A stretch of DNA of 64,000 bases from Azadirachta indica (lineage: Eukaryota > Streptophyta > Magnoliopsida > Sapindales > Meliaceae): positions 18,273,228 through 18,337,227 of the forward strand of contig CM040443.1 in the NCBI GenBank assembly GCA_022749755.1, in the 5' to 3' direction. How positions within the stretch are numbered: position 1 is the first letter of the stretch; each line of letters starts with the position of its first letter. Both the position numbers and the translations under genes were made by a program. Below are positions 11,375 to 23,202 of the stretch, one piece after another. The notes under the pieces were generated by a model. That model searched no databases. It was not told the origin of the DNA and worked only from the letters and a program-made list of their open reading frames with translations.

Positions 11375-14300
11375 AAGTTCACAGCAGGTGTGTAATGAAC
11401 GTTGGATTGTCACTCTTATATGTTCTAGTCTTGCCAAGTCTTTCAAAATATAATGTCCTTAAGCCATTCTTCCAAACAATATCAAAGCGAACTCAACCTG
11501 GATGGTGAGAGCACCAGTGACATGACACTCGTGTTCTCATCAGCCAAATTACTGAAAGCTATTCCTCCTGTGTTTGGCTCAGTAGCACATTCATAACCCA
11601 TGCACCAGAAAAATATGCCTAAAATGTCCACCAGTTATGCCTTTATTACGAAGGCGTAGACAAAGTGCTGAGGAAGGGATGTTCTTTCTAGAGATGGAGT
11701 CAAGAAAAAGGAAGTTCATGAATAAAGGACCTGATGCAGCTGCAATTGCTTCACAAGCCTGTTCCAACCAACTATATTGAATGAGAAGCTAATATCACAT
11801 GTATAGCTTGGACAATGCTGAGAATAAAATCCTTTTCAAATTCAGCCAATACGGCAGTGCTCTTCACCACTCAATACAGAAAACCCTGGTCAGGATTTGA
11901 GAACATAAATATTCTCAAAAAATGAAGAGAAACTGGAACAAAATGACACAATATTTTGAAATTAATCAGTTAGAAATGGATCTCAATCTTTAGGAAAATC
12001 AGCTTCTGAATTAGATGACTGGCAAAAAGCACTTTAGGCTGAATTTACTTGCTTGATGCCCTAGTGCAAAAGTTAAAATATGTTCTTAAACACTGCTTTT
12101 GTTCCTCAATATGAAGTTTAACAATGGTTCGATTGACAACTCTTAGGGCTTATCAGCTGTCAATGTTTCTATTTCTACCTGTGCTGAAGTAAAATATTTA
12201 TGCAACTGATCACTTGTATGAAAATCAACAGAAAGTCAAGTGGATTTATTAATATATATGCTACCAGAACAAATAGAGCCTTGAATTATGTTTTGGATAG
12301 GATTGACTATTGAAATAATGGAAAACAATTAAGGTTTTCTCTCTCACTTCTCTCAGTTTGTTCCCCCTACTTTCCTACTCTTTTCTCTCATTTCCTTTTC
12401 TATCTTTCATCTCTTCTAAATTATAATTCTCATACATCACTCCCTTTCATACCATATCCGTACAATGAGCAAGCAGGTGTTTCAGAAGTTCAAATGAGAG
12501 GATTATTTTAATTATATTCTCGACATTTCTTTCAAAATGTTGGAAAAAAAAGGATAAATCCCATTTAGTTTAGTTTAATTAAATTTGATTTTTTATGCGG
12601 GTGGTATTAGGTTTTACCTAGTTTGATTCGATTTCCTAGTTTATATTTCGTAATTTGATTTTGTTTTCTTAATATATGTTGATCTGTTATTTTTACCTAT
12701 ATAAAAAAATATGTTCATATGCTGTTTAATCATTTTTTTAAGAGATTCAATTCAATATTTTATTCTCTCTGAAATACTTTTGTTTTTCTTTGACTTCTTC
12801 CACAAAATCCTCTCCAACGAGCTTCAATCAGCAACCATAGATCAATATGCAACCACTTTTTCCTCCGTTTCTTGTCCTTCACCTCACCTTCCCAATAATA
12901 CTATCCATATACCTGACACTTGTCACACCATTAATGCCATAGCTTTATTCTCATTCTATTGGCTGTGATAGCTCATTTGTTGCAGAAGAATGTCCTAAAC
13001 ACTGTCAAAAACCTCTCCTTACCTCATCAATTTATCAACTTCATTCATGCTCTGACACTTTCTAGTTGCTCATTTACTTTTCTTTGAAATACTGAGATTT
13101 GTTGTACCCTTGCTTCCTTCCTCAATTTTCTCATCTACTAGAAGTGGGCTTCTTCATATCTCACTCTTATCTTCCTTACCATGTTATTTCTAATTTTAGC
13201 ATTTCAAATACTGCCATTCCATTGAGATCCCCAGTAAAGCCCAAAGCCTCAATCTCTTAATCAAAAATATCACGTTAAAGAACCATTAATCCAAAATTCT
13301 TTAATTGATAGGACAGAGCTAAACAATAGTGTAGAAATATTAAAAACAAAATGCCTTTATTTTTTTTTTTTCTTCGCTCCAAGGAAGAGAAGCTCGACAG
13401 CATCAAAAGAAAGTTAGAAAACGGAAACAAATTGCCAATGCAGCTGGAAAAAGCAACTAACTTATTATTTTGAAAACTTTAGGGTATTCTGATGAAACCT
13501 TTATAATTTTTTAAAGCAATTGGTTAATGCATCTGGCACGGAGTATTAAGAGTCAATGTCAATGGAAAGGAGACAATTCACAGACTCCTATCTCTTCACC
13601 TTGTTTCTTAATTTTTATTTTTTAATTATACCACAATCCACCCAACAGTTCCCAATGCATAAACACAGATAAAAGTTAATCCCCCTCCAAGGTTGGTGAG
13701 AGCAGATTTGACCTCTAAACCGTTGACACCACCACAATGGATCTAACCAATTCGGCCATCTATTGGAGGTATACTACAACTCCTCACTGGTCAAAGGTTA
13801 CATTCTCTTAAGATATTGTATGATAAAAATAACCATTATTATAACCCACAAACGGTAGTGAAATTGCTTCTAGATAGCATGCATGATTGACATGCCAATA
13901 ACATAAACCTGGTTTTCATCCCGCTATTGCACGAGAAGAGAAACCCCTAGGCTCACCCATTTCAGTGATTACAAGACTTAAACTGCCTATCTTCATTACA
14001 AAGAGCAGACTACCATGACATCACCTAGCCTACAATAGTTGATAGTCTGCAAACCAACCACCAAAACCATTTCCTAAGTTGCACCATTATCCGATTCCCA
14101 GTATATCTTTAATAGGCTTCCATATGTTCTCTCCGTTGTTAAATTGAAGTTCTGTCAGCAATCTATGGGCATCGTGCACCACGAAGTAGAATAAACAAAT
14201 AAAGAAACAGGCCTCTCAAAATAGTTTTAAATGTTTCAGTTGACTAACAAAGCTTAAGGAAACTAATGGCATACAAGGAGCACCACTCATTTTAATAAAA

Positions 14301-15854
14301 TGTCATGCAGTCTAATAATTTCTTATTGGTTGCTTAAGGGGTTTTGTAAGGAAACTTACGGGGTGTAGAGAGCACCAATCTTTGTAATTTATCTAATGCA
14401 ATCTTAATAATTTCAGCTGTTTAGTTCTAAAGTTCTGATATGAAGAATTTTGATAGATTCTTTAGGGCGGTCCAAAACCACATAATTAGACTTGATCCAA
14501 TCCCTCAATTCATATCCCTTATGATGGAGCTTCCCCCAAAATTATCAGTGTCTACGCCGTGATTGTGTACTAGGTTATTTTAAAAATCTTTTGCATTGCC
14601 ATAATACCTAGATTACATTTATCGGAGACTATTTTAAATGCAACATACACCACGAATGACTAGCACACTATCTGCGCAATGTTTTTCAATGAACAGCAAG
14701 AATACATAATATGTTATAATAGAAATAAAGTTATCTCACACGAAATTTCTCAATAAAGAAGAATATGAAGAAAGGCATTGTTAATTAATCACCTCAGGGT
14801 AGAAATCCTCGGCATATAGAAGAGCAGCAAAGTAATCCTTGTAGGTAGATGGAGACAATGGCTTCTTCAAAATATCAGGCACAATATCTTTCTTGATCAA
14901 ATGTTCATTGTCCTTGGGTATCTTGTAAACAGGCATTGTAATCCTCTGAATCAATGCATACATAGTTAGCTTTCTTCTGCAGATTTGTTGAATTAGAAGA
15001 AAGTTGAGACACAGTAGGATTAGAGGACAGAGGGACCTTCAGAGATGATGGAATTGGTGTAGAGGGAGACTGAGAAGAACCACGTAAAGATGGTGATGGT
15101 TTTTGATAAGAGATGGTGGTTGTTTAGCCTTCGCAGATGGTTGAGGTGCTGGAGGTGCCTGAGGTGCCTGATTTGCCTGAGGTGAACTAAAGATTGAGCA
15201 AGAGAAGATGATGCAGATTTAGGGACTGACAGGGATACTTTCGGAGGAGGAATTGCAGGTCTAGATGATGCCAAACATGGGCTAGAAGATGATTGAGCGG
15301 GTCCAGTTGGGGATAGAACTGACTTGGATGAAGCTGATGCAGGTTTAGAGAATGATGATGATTCTGCTAAGGACTGTGGGGCTTTTGGTGGTGATAGGAT
15401 CGATTAGAAGTAGATGTTTTCGAATTAGAGACAGATAAATATGGTTTAGAAGATGATAGAGACGAAGGAGAAGGAGAAGAAGATGGAGTCAGTTTGGTAA
15501 AGATTGAGGTGAAGGTTGAGATGGGACTTGGTTATAGGAAAATGAAGGGGGTGAGGGTCTTGAGCTCTTTAAACTCTCAGACACTTCATTAGTCTTATTC
15601 ATTGACTTGTTACCGTATTCTGATTGCTTAGACACTGTACTAGGCTTTTCCGTAGTTGAGCTACTAGCCAATAAATTTGGGTAATATTCATAGTAATAGA
15701 TCGTGGTCCCATCAAAACAGCGAGGCAGATTATTATTATTGTAAGTAGATGATTGAAGTAAAGGTTCTCTCCCTGGAATCTCATAGTCACTTACATCATA
15801 ATCTTCTTCTTGGCAGCAAAGAATGCATAGGAAAATATCAACAAACACAGACAT
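11375..15854 (-). pseudogene. SDE3-like copy C, disrupted
   Basis: Exon 1 (15854-14793) is close to copy A, starting at a matching ATG and ending at the same GAG|GTGATT donor. The frame breaks near 15493 (CAGTTTGG against CAGTTTTGG in copy A) and again near 15400, with further differences around 15110-15180. Only the first 121 codons and a final stretch with KPLSPSTYKDYFAALLYAED stay readable. Exon 2 is gone: intron sequence matches copies A and B up to about 12550 and resumes at about 14205, with about 1.65 kb of unrelated DNA between. Exon 3 survives as a decayed remnant at about 11375-11890, with an internal deletion of roughly 400 bases near 11655 relative to copy B. This is a pseudogene. 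Confidence 0.85.
12550..14205. other. Unidentified DNA replacing exon 2 of copy C
   Basis: The flanks align with intron 2 of copy B (to about 7355) and intron 1 of copy A (from about 945), but this stretch aligns with neither. It replaces roughly 380 bases that should contain exon 2. No transposon protein, terminal repeats or target duplication were recognised. An 85-codon plus-strand frame at 12711-12968 has no recognisable family. Confidence 0.6.
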
Positions 15855-15860
15855 GGTGTT

Positions 15861-16364
15861 CTGCAATCAAACAACATCAATTTATACAGCTTGTAGTCTT
15901 GTCAAAAAGAAAAAATCTCAACCTCTACCAAGTCATAGGCCTAAAAAACTCTCAAACTGATGAGATTAAATCAGAAAATTTGAAATCTAACTTTTTATTG
16001 ATTTCTCGGTAATTAGAAGATCGAGAACATTAAATTAAACATGTAAATAATTAAACGCCAGATAGTGACAATCTGAATCCCAAAAGTCTTTCTAATGAGA
16101 TGTATAAGAGTTCTAAGTTTTAAAAATCATTTTTTATCAAGGTGAGCAGTCCCAAGCTTGTAATGAATGAATCAAAACTCTTTCTTTCTTCCTCTCTTTC
16201 ATTCACAACTAGAAACGAAAGCTTTCAACAGAAAGTCAATGCATGTGGATTGAATGTTGATGATACATGAACGGAAGATCATTAAACTCCATTAAACACT
16301 AAAAATTAAACAGTAACTATCTTGAAATTGAAGCAAATGAAAGATCAAAAGCAAGAGGACTTAC
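15861..16364 (-). other. 5' UTR intron of pseudogene copy C
   Basis: GAG|GTAAGT donor at 16364 and TTGCAG acceptor at 15861 on the minus strand, just before the ATG at 15854. It corresponds to the leader intron of copy A. Confidence 0.55.
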
Positions 16365-16782
16365 CTCCTCTTCTGATTCTTCGGCAAATGAGATGAGTTA
16401 CACTCTTACGGATGATTCCGTAGAATTAGGAGCTTGAAATGAACGAAGCCATTGAGTGGAAAAGGAGAGTGAATCCTGTTACTCACTTTTAACTGAACAC
16501 AGCCAAGTGTCGCACGTCATCAGTGGACCCACCTGCCATAGCAAATTTTAATACACACAGAATCTACAAAGACTGCAAGAGACCCTGAAAGGGCTGACCA
16601 AAAAGCAATCCTTATTACCTCGTGGCTTACCAGTCACAAAGAATTATTATTTTATTAAAAGATTTTTCGTCTGTCTGTGAGACTGTGAATCAATCATTAT
16701 TAACAGAGACACTTACAAAATAGTACACATAACAAAAGAGCGCCCGAATAAAATAATTTAAAAGTCATAATATTTTTTATAA

Positions 16783-17964
16783 GGGTTTTAACACATCCTT
16801 CCCCCTGAAATTTTAGATTTTAACTTTTAAATAAAAAGTTAAAAAAGGGTACACTTACCTCTCCTAAACTATTAATTAACCATCTAATTTTATTTATATG
16901 ATTATAATATTTTTAATTATTTTAAAGTAAAGTATAAAAAATTTAATTTGTATATAATCAAAAATAATTTTAATTTATATTTATTTAAAAATTAAAAATC
17001 TAGTTGGTGACAATTTAATTTAATAATTTTAATTTATGTATATTTAATATTTATTGAAATTAAGAATTTAATTAATGATAATTTAACTTGATAATTTTAG
17101 TTTACATTTATTTAATATTTACTCAAAATAAAAATTTAATTTTTATTCATATATCATATTTATCCAACTTTCAAATCTTAATATGCAAAACCGCCGCTTT
17201 TCTTACTCTCCTCTTTTACAAATTCTTCAGTAATAAAGTATATTATTTTTATTTCACTGAATAATTTCATAGGTTTATCAATCTCACTCTTTTTATAAAA
17301 ATACTTTAATACAAGATTTATGTCATACACATTTATATTAAATTCACACTTTAATATCAATCTTATAACTCGTAAAGCAAATGTAAATTTTTGAGTTTAT
17401 ACAAAAAATTTGATGGAACTACGCAATGACAGAAAATTAGAAAAAATATTAACATGAATAAATTGCTAATTTTAAATATAATTAAATAAATTTTTAATTT
17501 AAATAAATATTAAACGAATATAACTTATAATTGTCATTAATCAAAATTTTAATTATTTTAATTTTTTTAAACATCAAATAAATTAAAATTGAATTTCTTA
17601 AACTTTATTTTGAAGCAATTAAGGGTATTATAGTTATTTTTTAAGTGAAAATATATAGTCAATTGATAGTCCAAAGGAGGTAAATGTGTCTTATCTTAAA
17701 ATTTCTATTTAAGTATTAAAATCGCAAATTAAATTGTCATTAATTAAATTTTTAATTTTTAAATAAATATAAATAAAAATTATTTTTAATTAGATACAAA
17801 TTGAATTTCTTATACTTTACTTTGAAGCAATTAATTGTATTATAGTCATATAAATAAAATTAGATGGTTAACTAATAGTTTAGGGGAGATAGTGTACCTT
17901 TCTTTAAACCTTTCACCTAAGTGTTAAAATTTCAAACTTTAAGGGACGTACGTGTTAAAATCCC
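16783..17964. mobile_element. Mutator-type MITE with long TIRs and 10-bp TSD
   Basis: The ends are inverted copies of each other for at least 230 bases (16783 to about 17040 against about 17700 to 17964). They start GGGTTTTAACAC at the left and its inverted counterpart GGGATTTTAACAC at the right. Both sides are flanked by the identical 10-mer TTTTTTATAA (16773-16782 and 17965-17974), a target duplication of Mutator-like size. No coding capacity is seen, so it is non-autonomous. TIR and TSD are seen directly; the superfamily is inferred from TSD length and TIR length. Confidence 0.85.
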
Positions 17965-18264
17965 TTTTTTATAACGCTCGTAATAATACTAAAATTTTTT
18001 TTTTTATTTAAATCTCATAATTTTTCTTCCTCTCAAATATTTATAAAGTAATCGTAAGTGGACCCCAGTTAAACTACTTTTTCTTCTTTTTTTTCTTTAT
18101 TCAATTATTTTTTTGGTCGGGGTCAAATTACTGAAACGTTTATGTTTTTACAATTTACCTATAGGGCAGCACGTAAATGTTTTTGACGGATGAAAATATT
18201 TTAATTAAAGAAAGGATATCTAAGTGTAAGCGTAATTAGATATGTAATTATTTTTATTATAAAA

Positions 18265-19690
18265 TTAAAATAACATTTTTTTTTTGTTTGAATCGTAAAC
18301 ATAACCGAAATCTAAATATAATTAAAATCTAAATCTAATGATATTTTTTTTATTTTAAAACTTTTGAAAATAAGTATTAACTTATTTATTTTGATAAAAT
18401 AAAAAGTATAAAAATTAATATTTTTACATATATATCATTTTAAACAATATACTTATATTTATAATAATTTTAATTATATTAGTATAATAAAAAATAAAAA
18501 ATTAATAACTTATATTAATATATACATTATTTATTTGTTTGATTTTTTTTAGAAAAATAATTTCTAATAAATGATATAAAAATAATAAAAACTAAATAAA
18601 AATAATAATAAAAATAATATATTTTAATATAATTGTAATTATGTAAATATAAAAATTATTATAATAATTAAAATATAAAATAAGTAAGATTGAAAATACA
18701 AGTTGAAGAACCTAAAATAGAGAAGAAATACGTAAAAAATAGTTAAATAGAATTTTAATTTTATTAGTAAATAAATTAATAAGATAAGAATATTTTTGGA
18801 AACAAAAATATAAAAGTTTTCAGACATTTACTTATTCATATTTAAATTAAAATTTTTAACTTAATTATATTCAAATATTTTTAACAAATATTCAGATATA
18901 AGTTAAAAAACAAATGCGTCTTAAGGGTTGTTTATTTTTCTAATTAAAGTCTGAATATAATTATTCAGAAGTGTAAAAGTCGTTTGTTTTTTAACTTATA
19001 TGTGAATAGTTGTTAAAAACATCTTAATATAATTAATTTAAAAATTTTGACTGAAATCTGAATAAATAAATATCTGAATAATTTAATATTTTTATTTTTC
19101 AAAAATATCCTTATTTTATTAATTTGTTTATTAATAATATTAAAATCTTATTTAACTATTTTTAACGTATCTTTTTTTGATTATAGATCTCCTCTACTTA
19201 TCTTCTCAACTTATTTCTTTTATACTTTAATTATTGTAATAAATTTGTATATTTATATAATTACAATTATATTACAATATAACTTATTATTTTTATTTAA
19301 TTTTTATTGATCTTTATATTATCGATTAGAAATTATTTTTTTAAAAAAATTAATATAAAACAAATAGACAATGTACATATTAATATAATTTATTAATTTT
19401 TCTATTATTATGATAATATAATTAAAATTATTATAAATATATGTATGTTATTTAAAAAGGTATATATGTCAAAATATCAATTTTTAAAGTTTTTGTTTTG
19501 TTAAAATAAATAATTTAATATTTATTTTCAGATATTTTAAAATAAAAAACAAACATATCATTTAAATTTATATTTCAGTTAAATTCATATTTCAATTATA
19601 TTTAGAGTTCAGATAAAAGATACAAATATTATCTTAAATATCTGAATAATTATAATTATATTTCAATTAGAAAAATAAACAATCTTTAAA
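18265..19690. mobile_element. Two MITE copies head to head, 1.4-kb imperfect palindrome
   Basis: The reverse complement of about 18290-18905 aligns along nearly its whole length with about 18975-19610, for example TTGTTTTTTAACTTATAT and TTAGAAATTATTTTTCTAAA-like blocks. Within the right copy, 18926-18968 is inverted at 19645-19687 (TTGTTTATTTTTCTAATT at both ends), giving it its own TIRs. The paralogous flank near 4690-4740 lacks the whole block, which serves as an empty site. No clear target duplication was found and no protein is coded. Confidence 0.75.
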
Positions 19691-21143
19691 ATTGTATTAC
19701 TAAAAAAAGAAGTATACAATAATAGCACTTTTTTTATAAAAGATAAAACAGAAAATAAAATTTGAATATTTATAACAATAAGTCCTCGGCAACAATGGGT
19801 GAATAAAAAACTAGAAAACAATTAGAGGTGGTTAAATGAGTTAAGGTAGCAAAAAAAAAAAATAGCAGATCGAAATGAAACGTAAATTAAATTTAAATGA
19901 ACTCAAAGTAAGCTCATATTTTAGGCACAAGCGTTGAATGAAAAAATAGGTAATTGATCTAAAAGTAAAAATAATTAATTAAAATATTAGAATAATTTAA
20001 AATTTTAACAACACATTTGGTAGTAGTTGTACAAAAAATTTAAATTTAGTAATATTTTAATATTTTTAATGAATTAAATTCTTAAAAAAATATTTAAAAA
20101 TTAAAAAAAGAAAAAGAAAAACCCAAAGCAGAGAATGGCACGATACGAATTTCATGAGCGTATGACCTGAGCCGAGTTGTCTTTCACCATGAATAGAGTT
20201 ATTTGAATTTTTTAATAATAATTATTATATTAATTACCTATTATTTTTAATTTCTTTAATTGGTATCTTTAAAGCATACATTAGCACAAATATATATCTA
20301 AAATTAATCATTACCCATAATGGGTGAGGATCTTTGTTAATTTTTTCTTTTATTTGATCACATAGATATAAGAGAAACATATTTAAATTAAGAAGACAAA
20401 GAATGAAGACCAAGTCCCATTGATTTTAGAAAAAAGAAATACTTAAAATTAATTATAAAAAAATACTTTAAAGACATATGTTTATATTAAATTGTTATAA
20501 CTTTCAATTCCCGTAAATTATTGAATAAAATTATTAAATGTTAATTACAAACGAAAAAGTAGTAATATATTTCAACTGTCAAATAAAAATATGTTTACTC
20601 AATAATCAAGTCTGTTTTTTATTAGTATTAGTACATTGTATTAGAAAGTATTGAATTGTATGAATAAAATTGAATGTTAAAATATATTGGTATAAATATT
20701 AGGTATAGTATGAGATTCTCTAACGTACAAATATGCATTTTTAATAATATTATTTTTAATAAATTAAAAAAATAAAGGGTTAATACACCACTCTGCTGGC
20801 ATCTCCTCAATCAGCTGCCTCATGTTGTATTACCTGTGCAGGCAATCTCACAAATAAAATGGTACAATACAATGCTATATGCATACATATAGTTCCTCAA
20901 AAATTAAAAAAAAAAAAAGAAAGGAAAAGGAAAATCTATGGGAACAGATTAGTCCTTGTAAATGCACGAGAAGAGAACTAATTCATTATCACGAGTACGC
21001 GATAAGCATTCAGAATTCACCAGTTTAAAATAGATAAGAGTAACACATACCAAACAACCTTACTAAGAGGACTGTTCTTGCATCGACACATATTTACACA
21101 TATTAGTTACCGTGGAGTTTGTAGCTGCTACTGCATTAGCAGA
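19690..21143. other. 3' flank of copy D, duplicated from the array
   Basis: No gene is recognised. About 19690-20040 and 20770-21143 align with 4740-5110 and 5240-5700 downstream of copy B, including a shared CTCCTCAATCAGCTGCCTCA stretch. The duplicated unit therefore includes several hundred bases of 3' flank. About 20040-20770 is AT-rich without recognised features. Confidence 0.55.
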
Positions 21144-21659
21144 TTAGATTAAGGAAAAAGACAAAAGCTTTAAAGTTTCAGCCGATTCTTCTTTTGAAGT
21201 TGACAGCTGCGTAATGAACCTTGGATCGGAACTCCAATATGATTTAGTCTCACTAAGTCTTTGGAAATATGATGTTCTTAATCCATTCTTCCTAGCAATA
21301 TCAGAGCGGACCCAACGTGGAACGTTATGGGGAGCACCAGTGACGATGACAGTTGTGTTCTCATTAGCCAAATTACTGAGAGCTATCATTGTCTCTGGCT
21401 CAGTAGCAGATGATGCATCCACCAGGAAAATATGGCTAAAATGTCCAGCAGTTATGCCTTCATTACGAAGGCGAAAACTACTCACAAAAGTTGAAAATAC
21501 AACCCTATATTGTTTCAAATCCTTAAGTGAAGGACAGGAAAAGCACTCCCCTTCATAAAGACATAGTGGGAGGATGTCATCTGGTACTCCATCCACTTCC
21601 CTAAATGCAGCATTGGCTCGAAACATATCTGACTCCCGAATATCATCCTTCAAATTTCC
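21144..21659 (-). CDS. SDE3-like pseudo-helicase, copy D (3' end only, cut by gap)
   Basis: An open frame runs out of the N gap to a TAA at 21144 and matches exon 3 of copy B closely: DIRESDMFRANAAFRE, VVFSTFVSSFRLRNEG, GHFSHIFLVDASSATEPE, ALSNLANE, PRWVRSDIARKNGLRTSY. It carries the same lost DEAG motif (DASSA) and lost GDPxQL motif (GAPHNVP). After FITQL it reads on for 17 more codons where copy B has a stop (TCA here, TAA there). It too ends without a second RecA domain. The upstream exons are not in the assembly. Since frame and motif loss are shared with copy B, the degeneration predates this duplication. Confidence 0.78.
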   Translation of the reverse strand, partial: GNLKDDIRESDMFRANAAFREVDGVPDDILPLCLYEGECFSCPSLKDLKQYRVVFSTFVSSFRLRNEGITAGHFSHIFLVDASSATEPETMIALSNLANENTTVIVTGAPHNVPRWVRSDIARKNGLRTSYFQRLSETKSYWSSDPRFITQLSTSKEESAETLKLLSFSLI

Positions 21660-21759
21660 NNNNNNNNNNNNNNNNNNNNNNNNNNNNNNNNNNNNNNNNN
21701 NNNNNNNNNNNNNNNNNNNNNNNNNNNNNNNNNNNNNNNNNNNNNNNNNNNNNNNNNNN
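21660..21759. other. Assembly gap (100 N)
   Basis: Exactly 100 N, the usual placeholder for a gap of unknown size. It truncates copy D on its left and a copia element on its right. The missing 3' end of the sacsin-like gene may also lie here. Confidence 0.98.
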
Positions 21760-23004
21760 TTTTGTTGTCTTTGGCTGTTAATTTTAATTGGCCTTTCATC
21801 AATTGGATGTAAAAAATGCCTTTCTAAATGGAAATCTAAAGGAGGAAATCTTCATGAGTCTACCACCAGGATTTGAGAAAGGAACTGGACCTAATAAAGT
21901 CTGTAAACTAAGAAAATCCCTATATGGTCTAAAGCAATCTCCTAAAGCCTGGTTTGAACATTTTGGAGTTGTGGTTACTGCCAAAGTCAGGCTGATCATA
22001 CAACGTTTTACAAGCACAACAAAGAAGGTAAGGTTGCAATTCTAATTGTTTATGTGGATGATATAGTTCTTACAGGGATGATATTGAAGAATTGGAAAGG
22101 CTGAAGAAGAAGATGGCAGCTACTTTTGAGATCAAGGACTTAGGCACACTGAAATACTTTCTTGGAATGTAATTTGCCAGATCCAAGGAAGGTATATTTG
22201 TCAACTAACGAAAATATGTACTCGATTTACTTGGTGAAACAGGTCTATTTGGGTGCAAACCAGCAGAAACTCCAATTGAACTTAACCTTAAATTACAACC
22301 TACTAAGACTGAGGAAGTGCAGAACAGATAGCAGTATCAAAGACTCGTTAGAAGACTGATTTACCTGTCCCACACACATCTTGACATAGTCTTTGCTGTA
22401 AGTATAGTCAGCCAATTTATGTACTCACCTGGACCAGAACATTTTGATGCCGTCTACAAAATCCTGAGATACTTAAAAGGAACGCCTAGAAGAGGTTTGA
22501 TTTTTAAAAGACATGGCCACCTACAAATTGCGGTATACAATGATGTGGATTGGGCAGGAAATGTTATTGACAGATGATCAATTTCTGGTTACTGTACATT
22601 TGTTGGAGGCAATCTTGTCACTTGGTGAAGCAAAAGCAAAATGTGGTGGCTAGAAGTAGTGCTGAAGCTGAGTTCAGATCTGTTGCTCAAGGAATTTGTG
22701 AAGTTTTATGGATTGAAAGATTATTAGAGGATTTAAGACTAATTCTTTACCCATGAAGATTTATTGTGATAACAATGCAGTAATCTGCTCATAAAACCCT
22801 GTTCTTCACGACAGGAGAAAAGCATGTAGAAGTGGATAAGCATTATATCAAAGAGAAACTAGATGGGACTGATTTGCATGCCATACATTCCTATTGCTGA
22901 ACAAATTGCTGATTTCTTTACCAAAGGACTACCTAAGAAACAGTTCGACAAGTTAATTGGCAAGCTGGCTATGGAAGACATCTTCAAACCAGCTTGAGGG
23001 AGAG
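21760..23004 (+). mobile_element. Ty1/copia retrotransposon, decayed RT and RNase H part
   Basis: Reverse transcriptase pieces are clear: [47 protein letters not shown], then YVDDIV near 22050. The thumb/connection and RNase H follow (YLKGTPRRGL, SISGYCTFVGGNLVTW, VVARSSAEAEFRSVAQGICE, then ADFFTKGLPKKQFDKL). Several frameshifts and stops break the frame, for instance after LGM near 22169 and near 22576. A purine tract (GAGGGAGAG, 22996-23004) leads into the 3' LTR. The 5' part (gag, integrase, 5' LTR) is lost in the gap. It is not active. Confidence 0.9.
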
Positions 23005-23202
23005 TGTTGGAAAATAGGAATTAACGAATATTAGGAGATTTTGTTTTTTAGTCAATGAGATATAATAGGAAAGTTTATTAAATACGAATGCTATTGTAAA
23101 TGGGATTCTTTTTCCTTTTTAGCTCTGTAGTCTCTTCTATAAGAAGCACAACCTTGTAAAGCATTGTATATTCAAGTCAATACATAGAATTCTTTCCTAC
23201 CA
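23005..23202 (+). repeat. Probable 3' LTR of the copia element
   Basis: It starts TGTTGG directly after the purine tract, contains a TATA-like stretch (TATAATAGG), and could end at the CA in CCTACCA, giving about 198 bases. The end is uncertain because the 5' LTR is not available for comparison. Confidence 0.5.

Noticed and set aside
12711..12968. 85-codon plus-strand frame as a gene
   Set aside because: No homology recognised and it lies wholly inside the foreign segment replacing exon 2 of copy C.
21574..21876. Plus-strand frame running through the N gap
   Set aside because: It joins antisense of SDE3-like copy D to copia sequence through unknown bases, so it is an artefact.
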